Assembly: GCA_020056865.1 (NCBI GenBank)
Contig: JAGVGX010000270.1
Location: 1 to 8,655 of the forward strand
Length of the DNA: 8,655 nucleotides
From: Desulfobacterales bacterium
GTDB taxonomy: Bacteria > Desulfobacterota > Desulfobacteria > Desulfobacterales > BuS5
Direction: 5' to 3'
This document shows positions 1 to 5,232 of the stretch, piece by piece; the stretch's first letter is position 1, and every line of letters starts with the position of its first letter. A program made the translations under genes and the position numbers. Under the pieces are notes generated by a model. The model did no database searches. It was not told the origin of the DNA and saw only the letters and a list, made by a program, of their open reading frames with translations.

Positions 1-666
1 GATACATCCAATATTGATGCGATTGAGGCGGCTTTAAAAGTTTACAAGCAAACATCTTTGCCGGTGATCATTAATTCTATTATGTGCAGGCCTGAACGTT
101 ATGAACGGATGGTTCCTCTCGCTGCAGAATACAATGCTGATTTTATTGCTTTGATGTGGGGTCCTGATGGCCTGCCGCGCGATGAAAATGAGCGCGCATC
201 TCTTGCTGTTGAGCTTCTTTATTTTGCCAATGAGGCTGGGATTGATAACGAAAAAATATGGGTGGACGGCATAGTAACCCCTGTAAATATCCAGCAGCCT
301 CAGCTGGTCAGCCTGATGAATTTTCAGGCGATGATTCAGGATATTGCACCGGGCGCCAAAAGCACCTGCGGCCTGTCCAACATTTCTAATGGTCCCCCAA
401 CACATCTGCGTCCTATTTTGAATCAAACCTACATGGTCATGCTGGAAAGATATGGCATGTTTTCGGTAATATCGGATCCTCTTGATGAAAAGCTCACTGA
501 AATTGCAAAAGGCAAGCGTCAGGATATTGTAGATGTCGTACATGCAGCAATGGACGACAGTGCCCCGGCCTTGAACACGCTTTCTAAAGAGCTGCAGGAA
601 TACGTTAAAACCACTCAGGTTATTCTTGGCAAAACGCTGTATTCCGATTCATGGCTTGATGTTTAG
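1..666 (+). CDS. acsE: Methyltetrahydrofolate:corrinoid/iron-sulfur protein methyltransferase (AcsE-like), 5'-truncated by window edge
   Basis: The enzyme moves the methyl group of methyltetrahydrofolate to the cobalt of the corrinoid/iron-sulfur protein, a cytosolic step of the Wood-Ljungdahl (acetyl-CoA) pathway. The reading frame is open from base 1 and gives 221 residues. Family members have about 260, so roughly the first 74 lie outside the window. The fragment begins DTSNIDAIEA, which I align from memory with the Moorella segment that starts at pterin-binding Asp75. The other conserved positions also line up: Asn25 in VIINS (Asn96), Asp89 in WVDGIV (Asp160) and Asn127 in CGLSNIS (Asn199, thought to protonate or bind N5 of the pterin). 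The end, LGKTLYSDSW, matches the usual C-terminal pattern. A TTG at 58 is internal, not the start. A terminator follows at once. Another pterin-binding methyltransferase of the same fold is possible, but the LSNxS motif favours AcsE. Confidence 0.87.
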   Translation, partial: DTSNIDAIEAALKVYKQTSLPVIINSIMCRPERYERMVPLAAEYNADFIALMWGPDGLPRDENERASLAVELLYFANEAGIDNEKIWVDGIVTPVNIQQPQLVSLMNFQAMIQDIAPGAKSTCGLSNISNGPPTHLRPILNQTYMVMLERYGMFSVISDPLDEKLTEIAKGKRQDIVDVVHAAMDDSAPALNTLSKELQEYVKTTQVILGKTLYSDSWLDV

Positions 667-690
667 TTTGTTTTATTATTCGATATGTAG

Positions 691-724
691 AGCCCCGATT
701 GTATAATTACTTCGGGGCTTTTAT
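691..724 (+). terminator. Rho-independent terminator of acsE
   Basis: AGCCCCGA (691-698) pairs perfectly with TCGGGGCT (712-719) around a 13-base loop, and TTTT follows on the plus strand. It lies 24 bp after the acsE stop. On the minus strand the hairpin is not followed by a T run, so it probably does not stop the convergent rhodanese transcript, which ends only 19 bp away. Confidence 0.85.
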
Positions 725-742
725 CTGTGTTATCCGAATGCT

Positions 743-1201
743 TTAATTGTTTTCTTGCCATTTGCTCCAGCCGTTTTTAATATAAAATGCACGGTTGAAT
801 CCGACCAGATTTAATTTTTTAGCAAGGTTTTTTGCAAGATCGCATTGCGCTCCGTCGCAGTAGGTAATGATTATTGTCTCAGGATGTATTGTAGATAAAA
901 AATTGTCGATACATTCATCAAACTCCTGGTCCGGAAGATTCAGGGCGCCGCTGATATGTTTTTCAGTAAAATCATCGCTTGATCTGGCGTCAACCAGAAT
1001 CGCGGTACCTTCAGCAATCAGTTTTTTTGCCGCTTCAACAGATATCTCCTGTTCGGCGATGGTGCCAGCTTCATGTGTATAACTTTCTGTAAGTGGTATG
1101 GTATCTGTTTGTATAAAATTTACGATAAGAGCAACACCAGCCGATAGAAAAATAATGAGCATGGCTTCGTGTAATGGTTTTGCAAATTTATGTATTAACA
1201 T
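743..1201 (-). CDS. Membrane-anchored rhodanese-like (sulfurtransferase) protein
   Basis: This is a single-domain rhodanese of 152 residues, tethered by one N-terminal hydrophobic helix (about residues 14-30). The domain probably sits on the outer face of the inner membrane. The fold is recognisable from VDARSSDDF (70-78), HISGALNLP (82-90, the HxxGAxxLP motif) and the active-site loop starting at Cys115 in TYCDGAQC. The last segment, NGWSKW (about 142-147), fits the usual G-W pattern. Such proteins move sulfane sulfur through a cysteine persulfide; the substrate here is unknown. A second cysteine, Cys120, in the loop could form a disulfide with Cys115. The ATG at 1201 is the only standard start in frame, because a stop lies four codons upstream. 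The best ribosome site, GGAGG (1222-1218), is 16 bases away, which is long, and a small hairpin (1208-1220) lies between. The gene is convergent with acsE and in line with the lipoprotein upstream. Confidence 0.85.
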   Translation of the reverse strand: MLIHKFAKPLHEAMLIIFLSAGVALIVNFIQTDTIPLTESYTHEAGTIAEQEISVEAAKKLIAEGTAILVDARSSDDFTEKHISGALNLPDQEFDECIDNFLSTIHPETIIITYCDGAQCDLAKNLAKKLNLVGFNRAFYIKNGWSKWQENN

Positions 1202-1314
1202 TTCAGTAGGTTAAAAACCTCCTTTTCCAAAATCCACAATTTGGTTTCCAGCTTAGGGGATCTTGTTGTTTTTTCGGTGACTGACAAACAGCGTACCTGA
1301 TATTTTCGAACCAA

Positions 1315-1857
1315 TTAATTAAATGTGGATTCAATTTTTTCTTCAAATTCAAGAAACGCTTTATGTGCTAAGGAACCAGTAAAAATGCCTTCTGCATCGG
1401 TATTATCTAAATTTATTTTTACAATCACCTTATCAGCACTGACAATTTTTTTTAGGAAGCTCCTATCGATTAAATATCGCTTAGATGATGTGCTTTTTGA
1501 GGGTGCAACTTTGTTGAAAGAACCCATATGTCTTTGAATATCAGTTAGTTCATCTATTGATCTAAAACTAACAAGTTTGTCATCTATGTTGAAATGTAGC
1601 GATTCGCCCTTTGCGAAAATACGTGTTCCCTTTATCAGAGCAGTTAAAACAATAGTTTCTTTCTGCATGTTTGAATTTTTGTAAAGACCAAGGCCATGTA
1701 TAGATGAAGATCGACCCCTGATACCCATCGGGGTCATTGTTAGTTCTACGGAACTATTATATTCTGATTTACTTGTGTGAATTGGTACTATATTGGCACA
1801 ACCTATTGCCAAGGCTAACAAAAAACATAAATACAGTTGTTTTTTCCTTATTTTCAT
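1315..1857 (-). CDS. Putative lipoprotein of unknown function
   Basis: I do not recognise the family of this 180-residue protein. It begins with a basic stretch (MKIRKKQ), a hydrophobic core (about residues 8-19) and a lipobox-like LAIGC ending at Cys20. That suggests signal peptidase II cleavage and lipid anchoring in the envelope. The -3 residue is Ala rather than the usual Leu/Val/Ile, so the lipobox is slightly off consensus. The mature part is polar, with a Ser/Thr/Lys-rich stretch near 118-126 and alternating beta-like segments (about 66-75, 85-97 and 141-150), compatible with a small beta-rich domain. No catalytic motif is evident. The start at 1857 has a poor ribosome site. It lies 113 bp upstream of the rhodanese gene on the same strand and might share its transcript, although the gap is wide. 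Confidence 0.65.
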   Translation of the reverse strand: MKIRKKQLYLCFLLALAIGCANIVPIHTSKSEYNSSVELTMTPMGIRGRSSSIHGLGLYKNSNMQKETIVLTALIKGTRIFAKGESLHFNIDDKLVSFRSIDELTDIQRHMGSFNKVAPSKSTSSKRYLIDRSFLKKIVSADKVIVKINLDNTDAEGIFTGSLAHKAFLEFEEKIESTFN

Positions 1858-2176
1858 GCTTATTAACAGAGGTGGATACTCGTTTTTCTTGATCTCACAA
1901 GTATTAATAAATAATTTGCTACAAAGTATGTCCTAATTACCTAATATTAAATTGGCATAAGAAAGTTGGTTGATGATTTTTATTTTAAATTTTAAAACAA
2001 GAATTCAGGTTGTATATGTTGGCCAAGCTAATTTTACAAGTAATCTTTAAGCCATTGATCAATTACAACTATAACTTATAACCATAAGCCGGATTATTTT
2101 TCTGGTCGACCTATTGACTTATTATTACGAATGAATTAATTTAAGATCAAATTCATTTTACCATTCACTACTTGTG

Positions 2177-2182
2177 TATACT
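2177..2182 (+). promoter_or_regulatory. Candidate -10 box for the cold-shock gene
   Basis: TATACT is a near-consensus sigma-70 -10 element about 112 bp upstream of the cold-shock start codon. The -35 match is poor: TTCATT at 2152-2157 has a 19-base spacer. If correct, the message would start near 2190 and have a leader of about 100 bases, which would include both hairpins downstream. Long leaders are typical of cspA-type genes. Confidence 0.3.
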
Positions 2183-2194
2183 TTTGATATTTAT

Positions 2195-2258
2195 TTTGGA
2201 GCCTGTCCAAAGAACCTGTCTTTTTGGCCTTTCTTCAAATGCACCTCCTGAGCATTTG
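2195..2258 (+). promoter_or_regulatory. Two-hairpin 5' leader of the cold-shock gene
   Basis: Hairpin 1 is TTTGGA (2195-2200) / TCCAAA (2206-2211) with a 5-base loop. Hairpin 2 is CAAATGC (2236-2242) / GCATTTG (2252-2258) with the loop ACCTCCTGA. A hexamer, CCTGTC, occurs twice (2202-2207 and 2216-2221). The spacing before the start codon at 2294 fits a cis-acting RNA leader, perhaps temperature-responsive as known for cspA. That role is inferred from gene type and structure only. Confidence 0.4.
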
Positions 2259-2293
2259 CACAAGACAAGATACAAAGCAAGGAAAAACATTAG

Positions 2294-2500
2294 ATGGAAG
2301 GTTATGTTAAATCGTACAGTGAAAAAAAAGGCTATGGTTTTATAGATACTGAAGAGCATGGGGTTGTTTTTGTTCATAAGTCGGGCATCAGGGAATTTGG
2401 TCATTTTGGTTTACAAAAGGGCGATCCGGTGTCCTTTGAATTAAAAGACACTCCTAAAGGCAAACAAGTAACCAACTTACGGCCCCTAAAATCCTATTAA
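2294..2500 (+). CDS. Cold-shock-domain (CspA family) small RNA-binding protein
   Basis: This 68-residue protein is a single OB-fold cold-shock domain that binds single-stranded RNA or DNA, typically as an RNA chaperone. RNP1 appears as KGYGFI (12-17) and RNP2 as VFVH (25-28), followed by KSGI as usual. The length equals that of typical CspA proteins. One oddity is the usual VKWFN before RNP1, which here reads VKSYS: the conserved Trp is Ser and the next Phe is Tyr. That removes one stacking residue of the nucleic-acid face. The ATG at 2294 is fixed by an in-frame TAG immediately before it; the ribosome site AGGA (2279-2282) is weak. The gene lies 267 bp upstream of an RRM protein gene on the same strand, so the two RNA-binding genes are neighbours. 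The long structured leader suggests regulation at RNA level. Confidence 0.88.
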   Translation: MEGYVKSYSEKKGYGFIDTEEHGVVFVHKSGIREFGHFGLQKGDPVSFELKDTPKGKQVTNLRPLKSY

Positions 2501-2569
2501 TATTGGAAAAGCACACTACCCTTCTATCTCATACTTAATCATTAGTTAATAGTGTAATTTTGCGAATAC

Positions 2570-2648
2570 AGCTATATCGCTTTCTTACGTTAGAGTGTTC
2601 ATTTTGGAGGCATGATCAAACTTGAAAGAGCAAGAAACAGCGATAGCT
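2570..2648 (+). promoter_or_regulatory. Long-range stem-loop upstream of the RRM gene
   Basis: The segment 2570-2586 is complementary to 2632-2648 in three blocks: AGCTAT/ATAGCT, CGCT/AGCG and TTCTT/AAGAA. Two-base bulges separate the blocks, so about 15 pairs enclose a 45-base loop. The loop holds ATTTTGGAGGCATG, a Shine-Dalgarno-like GGAGG one base from an ATG. Whether it acts in the RRM leader or as a separate short RNA cannot be decided from sequence. Confidence 0.35.
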
Positions 2649-2755
2649 TTGAAAAACAAAACACGTATCATTTACATATGTAATTTGCAATGACAGTCAA
2701 TTAATAACGGTTCTAAATGTCAAGCCATTTAACCTATAAAATTATCTTTATTTAG

Positions 2756-2761
2756 AAGGAG
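2756..2761 (+). promoter_or_regulatory. Ribosome binding site of the RRM gene
   Basis: AAGGAG lies 6 bases before the ATG at 2768, the clearest ribosome site in the left half of the window. A TATAAA (2735-2740) just upstream could be a -10 box; its -35 match (TTCTAA, 2711-2716) is weak. If that box were used, transcription would start too late to include the stem at 2570-2648. Confidence 0.7.
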
Positions 2762-2767
2762 CGCAGA

Positions 2768-3106
2768 ATGAATATTTACGTAGGGAATTTATCGTATGAG
2801 GTATCCGAAGAAGATTTAAAAAAAGCTTTTGAGACCTTTGGAGAGGTCAATACTGTTAAAATTATAAAAGACAATCAAACGGGCAGATCAAAAGGGTTTG
2901 CATTTGTGGAGATGTCATCTAAAACTGAAGGACAGGCTGCAATCGAAGGCTTAAATGAGAAGGATTTGAAAGGCCGAAACATTAGTGTCAATGAAGCCCG
3001 TCCTCGTACTGAAGGCAGTCGAGATGGTGCTAGGCCTGGAGGACGACCACCAGGGCGTGGCGGCTTCGGCGGCGGCGGAAGGCCAGGTGGTGGAAGGCGC
3101 TTTTAG
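2768..3106 (+). CDS. RRM-domain RNA-binding protein with glycine/arginine-rich tail
   Basis: This 112-residue protein has one RNA recognition motif (about residues 1-77) and a low-complexity tail (about 78-112). RNP2 is IYVGNL (3-8) and RNP1 is RSKGFAFV (40-47), with the aromatic residues that stack on RNA bases intact (Tyr4, Phe44 and Phe46). The tail is rich in Gly, Arg and Pro and ends GGGRRF, like the RGG-type tails of bacterial and cyanobacterial Rbp proteins, which are often cold-induced. It probably binds RNA in the cytoplasm as a chaperone or regulator; its targets are unknown. The start is set by a good AAGGAG 6 bases upstream. The tail is GC-rich compared with the rest of the gene, as expected from Gly/Arg/Pro codons, and produces spurious open frames on both strands. 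It lies downstream of a cold-shock-domain gene, consistent with shared stress regulation. Confidence 0.92.
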   Translation: MNIYVGNLSYEVSEEDLKKAFETFGEVNTVKIIKDNQTGRSKGFAFVEMSSKTEGQAAIEGLNEKDLKGRNISVNEARPRTEGSRDGARPGGRPPGRGGFGGGGRPGGGRRF

Positions 3107-3193
3107 TAAACGACACGCGAACACAGCAACCATGGTAGTTAGCAGTAAAGCCAAAAAAAGGCGCTGTATTATTGATTGAATTTGGCACATTTA

Positions 3194-3291
3194 AAGTGGC
3201 TGAAAGGAAGGCTCGTAAAAGCATAACTTCTCTTCGTTTAAGCCACTTACACATAAGTGACATTCGTTTTGCCTGTAACCAGGCATGACGA
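3194..3291. ncRNA. Tandem hairpins, candidate structured RNA or repeat element
   Basis: Hairpin 1 joins AAGTGGCT (3194-3201) to AGCCACTT (3241-3248). It continues inward with GAAAGGAAG (3202-3210) against CTTCTCTTC (3227-3235), with one A-C mismatch, one G-T pair and a GTTTA bulge. Hairpin 2 joins 3264-3275 to 3280-3291 through 11 of 12 positions (one T-T mismatch, one G-T pair) around the loop TAAC. CACTTA/TAAGTG (3244-3249 and 3254-3259) could form instead of the base of hairpin 1. I do not recognise an RNA family. It could be a 3' UTR element, a small RNA or a dispersed repeat. Confidence 0.35.
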
Positions 3292-3294
3292 GTT

Positions 3295-3314
3295 AAAAAA
3301 ATGATTGCAGCAAT
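3295..3314 (-). terminator. Weak terminator candidate for the thioesterase gene
   Basis: Read on the minus strand, ATTG-CTG-CAAT (3314-3304, extendable to ATTGC-T-GCAAT) is followed after two bases by seven T residues. The stem is short and AT-rich, so termination may be inefficient. It starts 17 bp beyond the thioesterase stop codon. Confidence 0.3.
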
Positions 3315-3330
3315 AAACAACGGTACAGGG

Positions 3331-3822
3331 TTATTTTTTTAATCTCTGCTGTTTAATTCTTTCTTTTTCTTTCAGCCGAACCTCTCTGCGCTGCTTAGCT
3401 TCCTGGTTTCTTCTTTTTTCTTCATCTGTTTCCAGGGCTAAAGGTATTACAGGCAATGGCTTTCCATCATGATCCAAAGCAACAAACGTCAGATAGGCTG
3501 TAGCCGTATGACGAACTTTTCCGGTTAGGATATCTTCTGCTTCTACTCTTACCCCGACTTCCATGGATGTTTTTCCCACATGATTAAGGCTTGCTTTTAT
3601 TTTTAGCAAATTGCCGATGTAAACAGGGCTGTAAAAATCAAGTCGATCAATAGATGCAGTCACCACATTTGATTGATTATGTCGCACGGCAACAAGACCG
3701 GCAGTATTATCAATCAACTTCATTATTGAACCACCATGTACATTTCCGGCAAGATTTGCATCTTCATGGGTCATTTGTTGTACAACCGCGATACTGCTTT
3801 GGCTGACCGTTTTTTCTATCAT
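3331..3822 (-). CDS. Hotdog-fold acyl-CoA thioesterase (YciA/BACH type)
   Basis: A 163-residue cytosolic hotdog thioesterase that probably hydrolyses acyl-CoA to free acid and CoA; chain-length preference cannot be read from sequence. The hotdog helix motif GNVHGGSIMKLID (25-37, followed by Asn38) and the later DFYSPVYIGN, TGKVRHTATAYLTFVALD and GKPLPVIP segments match the YciA/cytosolic acyl-CoA hydrolase branch. Asp37 in MKLID is the likely catalytic acid. After the domain (about 1-132) comes a charged, probably helical tail (about 136-163) rich in Lys, Arg, Glu and Gln, longer than in enterobacterial YciA. I chose the ATG at 3822, since GGAG lies 8 bases upstream; an in-frame TTG at 3846 would add eight residues but lacks such a site. 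It is divergent from rnd and convergent with the RRM gene. Confidence 0.87.
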   Translation of the reverse strand: MIEKTVSQSSIAVVQQMTHEDANLAGNVHGGSIMKLIDNTAGLVAVRHNQSNVVTASIDRLDFYSPVYIGNLLKIKASLNHVGKTSMEVGVRVEAEDILTGKVRHTATAYLTFVALDHDGKPLPVIPLALETDEEKRRNQEAKQRREVRLKEKERIKQQRLKK

Positions 3823-3912
3823 ATTTTTTTCTCCGCGCAATCTCAAATAATGAGGTACTTGACGTCTTCATTTGTAACAATAACCAGCAGGCGTTTATAT
3901 CGTTATCGTTCA

Positions 3913-3933
3913 TGTTGTTTTTATTTTACAACA
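3913..3933. repeat. Inverted repeat in the divergent promoter region
   Basis: TGTTGT (3913-3918) and ACAACA (3928-3933) flank TTTTATTTT. It is a modest 6-bp symmetric element lying upstream of the larger palindrome. It may be an operator half or chance in AT-rich DNA. Confidence 0.25.
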
Positions 3934-3946
3934 GTTGCATTTTTTT

Positions 3947-3971
3947 ATATTTTTAACATGGTTAAAAATAT
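3947..3971. promoter_or_regulatory. Perfect 25-bp palindrome, candidate operator
   Basis: The arms ATATTTTTAAC (3947-3957) and GTTAAAAATAT (3961-3971) are exact inverse complements separated by ATG. It lies between two divergent genes, thioesterase (start 3822) and rnd (start 4057), 85 bp before the latter. Shape and location suit a dimeric repressor or activator site. The regulator is unknown, and AT-rich composition weakens the significance somewhat. Confidence 0.45.
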
Positions 3972-4016
3972 GTTATATACGATATCCTATGTTTTGTAAA
4001 ACAGCATGTTATAGTT

Positions 4017-4034
4017 ATTTTTAACAGGTTAACC
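4017..4034. promoter_or_regulatory. Second, partial copy of the palindrome motif
   Basis: ATTTTTAACA followed by GGTTAACC repeats the left arm of the 3947-3971 palindrome in the same orientation (ATTTTTAACA there too, then TGGTTAA), 68 bp further on. GGTTAACC (4027-4034) is itself a perfect palindrome. It ends 22 bp before the rnd start codon, so a bound protein would probably interfere with transcription start or early elongation. Confidence 0.35.
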
Positions 4035-4056
4035 ATAGTCAAAGAATTATTTCAAA

Positions 4057-5187
4057 ATGAAATATAAAATAATCGATACGGTTTCAGATCTTGAAAATAG
4101 CGCAGCAGCACTATCAAAAGAAAAGGTTATTGCAGTTGATCTTGAGGCCGATTCCATGTTCCATTTTAAGGAAAAGGTTTGTCTTATTCAAGTGGCTACA
4201 AAAAAGGAGAATTTAGTCATAGATCCTTTAAAAATAAATGATTTATCTTCTATCAAACCTTTGTTTTACAATCCAGGCATAAAAAAAATTTTTCACGGTG
4301 CTGATTATGATGTCAGATCATTATACAGAGATTTTAACATAGAGATAAACCATATTTTTGATACACAGCTTGCCTGCATGTTTTTAGGCTTGAATAAAAC
4401 AGGGCTTGATGCTGTTTTAAAAAATCGCTTCAATGTCAGTATTGATAAGAAATATCAGAAAAAAGACTGGTCACAACGGCCACTTCCAGAGGAAATGATT
4501 GAATACGCAGTCATGGATATAACATATCTTGAGCGTTTGGCCGAAGCTTTGGAAAAGGAACTAAAAATTAAAAAACGCCTTTTCTGGGTACATGAAGAAT
4601 GTGAATATTTAAGTAAAGTTCGCCATGGCTCAGATCATAATATGCCGTTATATGTTAAGGTAAAAGGGTATCGTAAGCTTGATTTGCCATCGCTTGTTGT
4701 TCTTGAAGCGCTGCTTACGTTTCGTAGTCAGTTGGCACAGAAAAAAGACCGGCCTTTATTTAAGATCTTATCAACCCATTGTCTTAAAAAGATTTCAATA
4801 CAAAAGCCTTCCAGTATCTACGCGTTAAACAACATGCAGGTGTTAAGCAGCAAACAGATTAACATGTATGGCAATTCAATGATTACCGTGATCAACACCT
4901 CTCTAAAAGGGCCAGAAAAATTCCTGTCTGCATATACCTGTAATAATGTTCCTTTGTTGCCTGCTCCAGACCCTAAAAAAATCAAAGTGCTTAAAAAATG
5001 GAGAGATGCAACAGCGAAAAGAATTCAAATGGAACCAGGACTTCTTTGCAGCAATGCGCTTCTTGCCACAATTGCCATAAAAAATCCAAATAGTTTAAGT
5101 GCTTTGGCACAGATAAAAGACATAAAAAAGTGGCGGGTGAACGTATTTGGAGAAGAAATTATAGCACAATTGCATCGGACACATTAA
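4057..5187 (+). CDS. rnd: Ribonuclease D (DEDDy 3'-5' exoribonuclease with HRDC domains)
   Basis: RNase D trims 3' ends of tRNA precursors and other stable RNAs in the cytoplasm. The 376-residue length is close to E. coli RNase D. The N-terminal DEDD exonuclease domain (about 1-175) has all four metal ligands: Asp28 and Glu30 in VDLEAD, Asp85 in HGADYDVRSL, and Asp154 with Tyr150 in YAVMD, which makes it the DEDDy type. A first HRDC domain follows at about 207-255 (LPSLVVLEALLTFR to the PSS turn). A second, more diverged one is at about 305-372, as expected for this family. The ATG at 4057 has no clear ribosome site. The next gene, mqnE, starts 45 bp after the stop without a terminator, so rnd probably heads the menaquinone operon. 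The upstream palindromes may control it. Confidence 0.92.
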   Translation: MKYKIIDTVSDLENSAAALSKEKVIAVDLEADSMFHFKEKVCLIQVATKKENLVIDPLKINDLSSIKPLFYNPGIKKIFHGADYDVRSLYRDFNIEINHIFDTQLACMFLGLNKTGLDAVLKNRFNVSIDKKYQKKDWSQRPLPEEMIEYAVMDITYLERLAEALEKELKIKKRLFWVHEECEYLSKVRHGSDHNMPLYVKVKGYRKLDLPSLVVLEALLTFRSQLAQKKDRPLFKILSTHCLKKISIQKPSSIYALNNMQVLSSKQINMYGNSMITVINTSLKGPEKFLSAYTCNNVPLLPAPDPKKIKVLKKWRDATAKRIQMEPGLLCSNALLATIAIKNPNSLSALAQIKDIKKWRVNVFGEEIIAQLHRTH

Positions 5188-5232
5188 ATATGGAATTTTA
5201 TTTGTGCTATGGTGAACGCAAAGGGGATGATG

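Larger units (their letters stand above)
1858..2293. other. AT-rich intergenic region between divergent genes
   Basis: No credible gene lies in these 436 bp. The region must hold the promoter of the lipoprotein gene (minus) and the promoter and leader of the cold-shock gene (plus). Symmetric elements include TTTTAAA-T-TTTAAAA (1983-1997) and an 8-bp inverted repeat AATGAATT/AATTCATT (2130-2137 and 2150-2157). The right-hand third, from about 2195, has two hairpins described separately. A minus-strand open frame spanning 2168-2404 lies mostly opposite the cold-shock gene and shows no family features. Confidence 0.6.
3107..3330. other. Structured intergenic region between convergent genes
   Basis: No supported gene is present. 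The region is the 3' flank of both the RRM gene (plus) and the thioesterase gene (minus). It contains two strong hairpins (3194-3248 and 3264-3291), a smaller alternative one (3244-3259) and a weak minus-strand terminator candidate. No rho-independent terminator with a T run is visible on the plus strand for the RRM gene. A minus-strand frame stays open from 3320 into the RRM tail, but it has no ribosome site and follows the structured DNA, so I read it as spurious. Confidence 0.55.

Noticed and set aside
34..543. Minus-strand open frame of 169 codons opposite acsE
   Set aside because: It lies entirely antisense to a well-matched AcsE frame and its translation has no family features.
2168..2404. 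Minus-strand frame of 78 codons with a hydrophobic stretch
   Set aside because: It overlaps the cold-shock gene and its structured leader. The hydrophobic residues come from the reverse complement of AT-rich DNA.
2612..2683. 23-codon frame upstream of the RRM gene as a leader peptide
   Set aside because: GGAGG is only one base from the ATG, too close for normal initiation, and the peptide has no regulatory codon run. It is kept only as part of the stem finding.
3194..3291. Integron attC site or tRNA as explanation for the hairpins
   Set aside because: The expected attC core pair (RYYYAAC and GTTRRRY) is not at the ends, and no cloverleaf with TTC loop or CCA-ready acceptor can be drawn.
2951..3320. 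Several frames on both strands across the RRM tail and the following gap
   Set aside because: They arise from the GC-rich Gly/Arg codons and from the hairpins. None has a ribosome site or a recognisable product.
3736..3999. Plus-strand frame of 87 codons between thioesterase and rnd
   Set aside because: It is half antisense to the thioesterase and half in AT-rich promoter DNA that includes the palindrome, with no ribosome site or motif.
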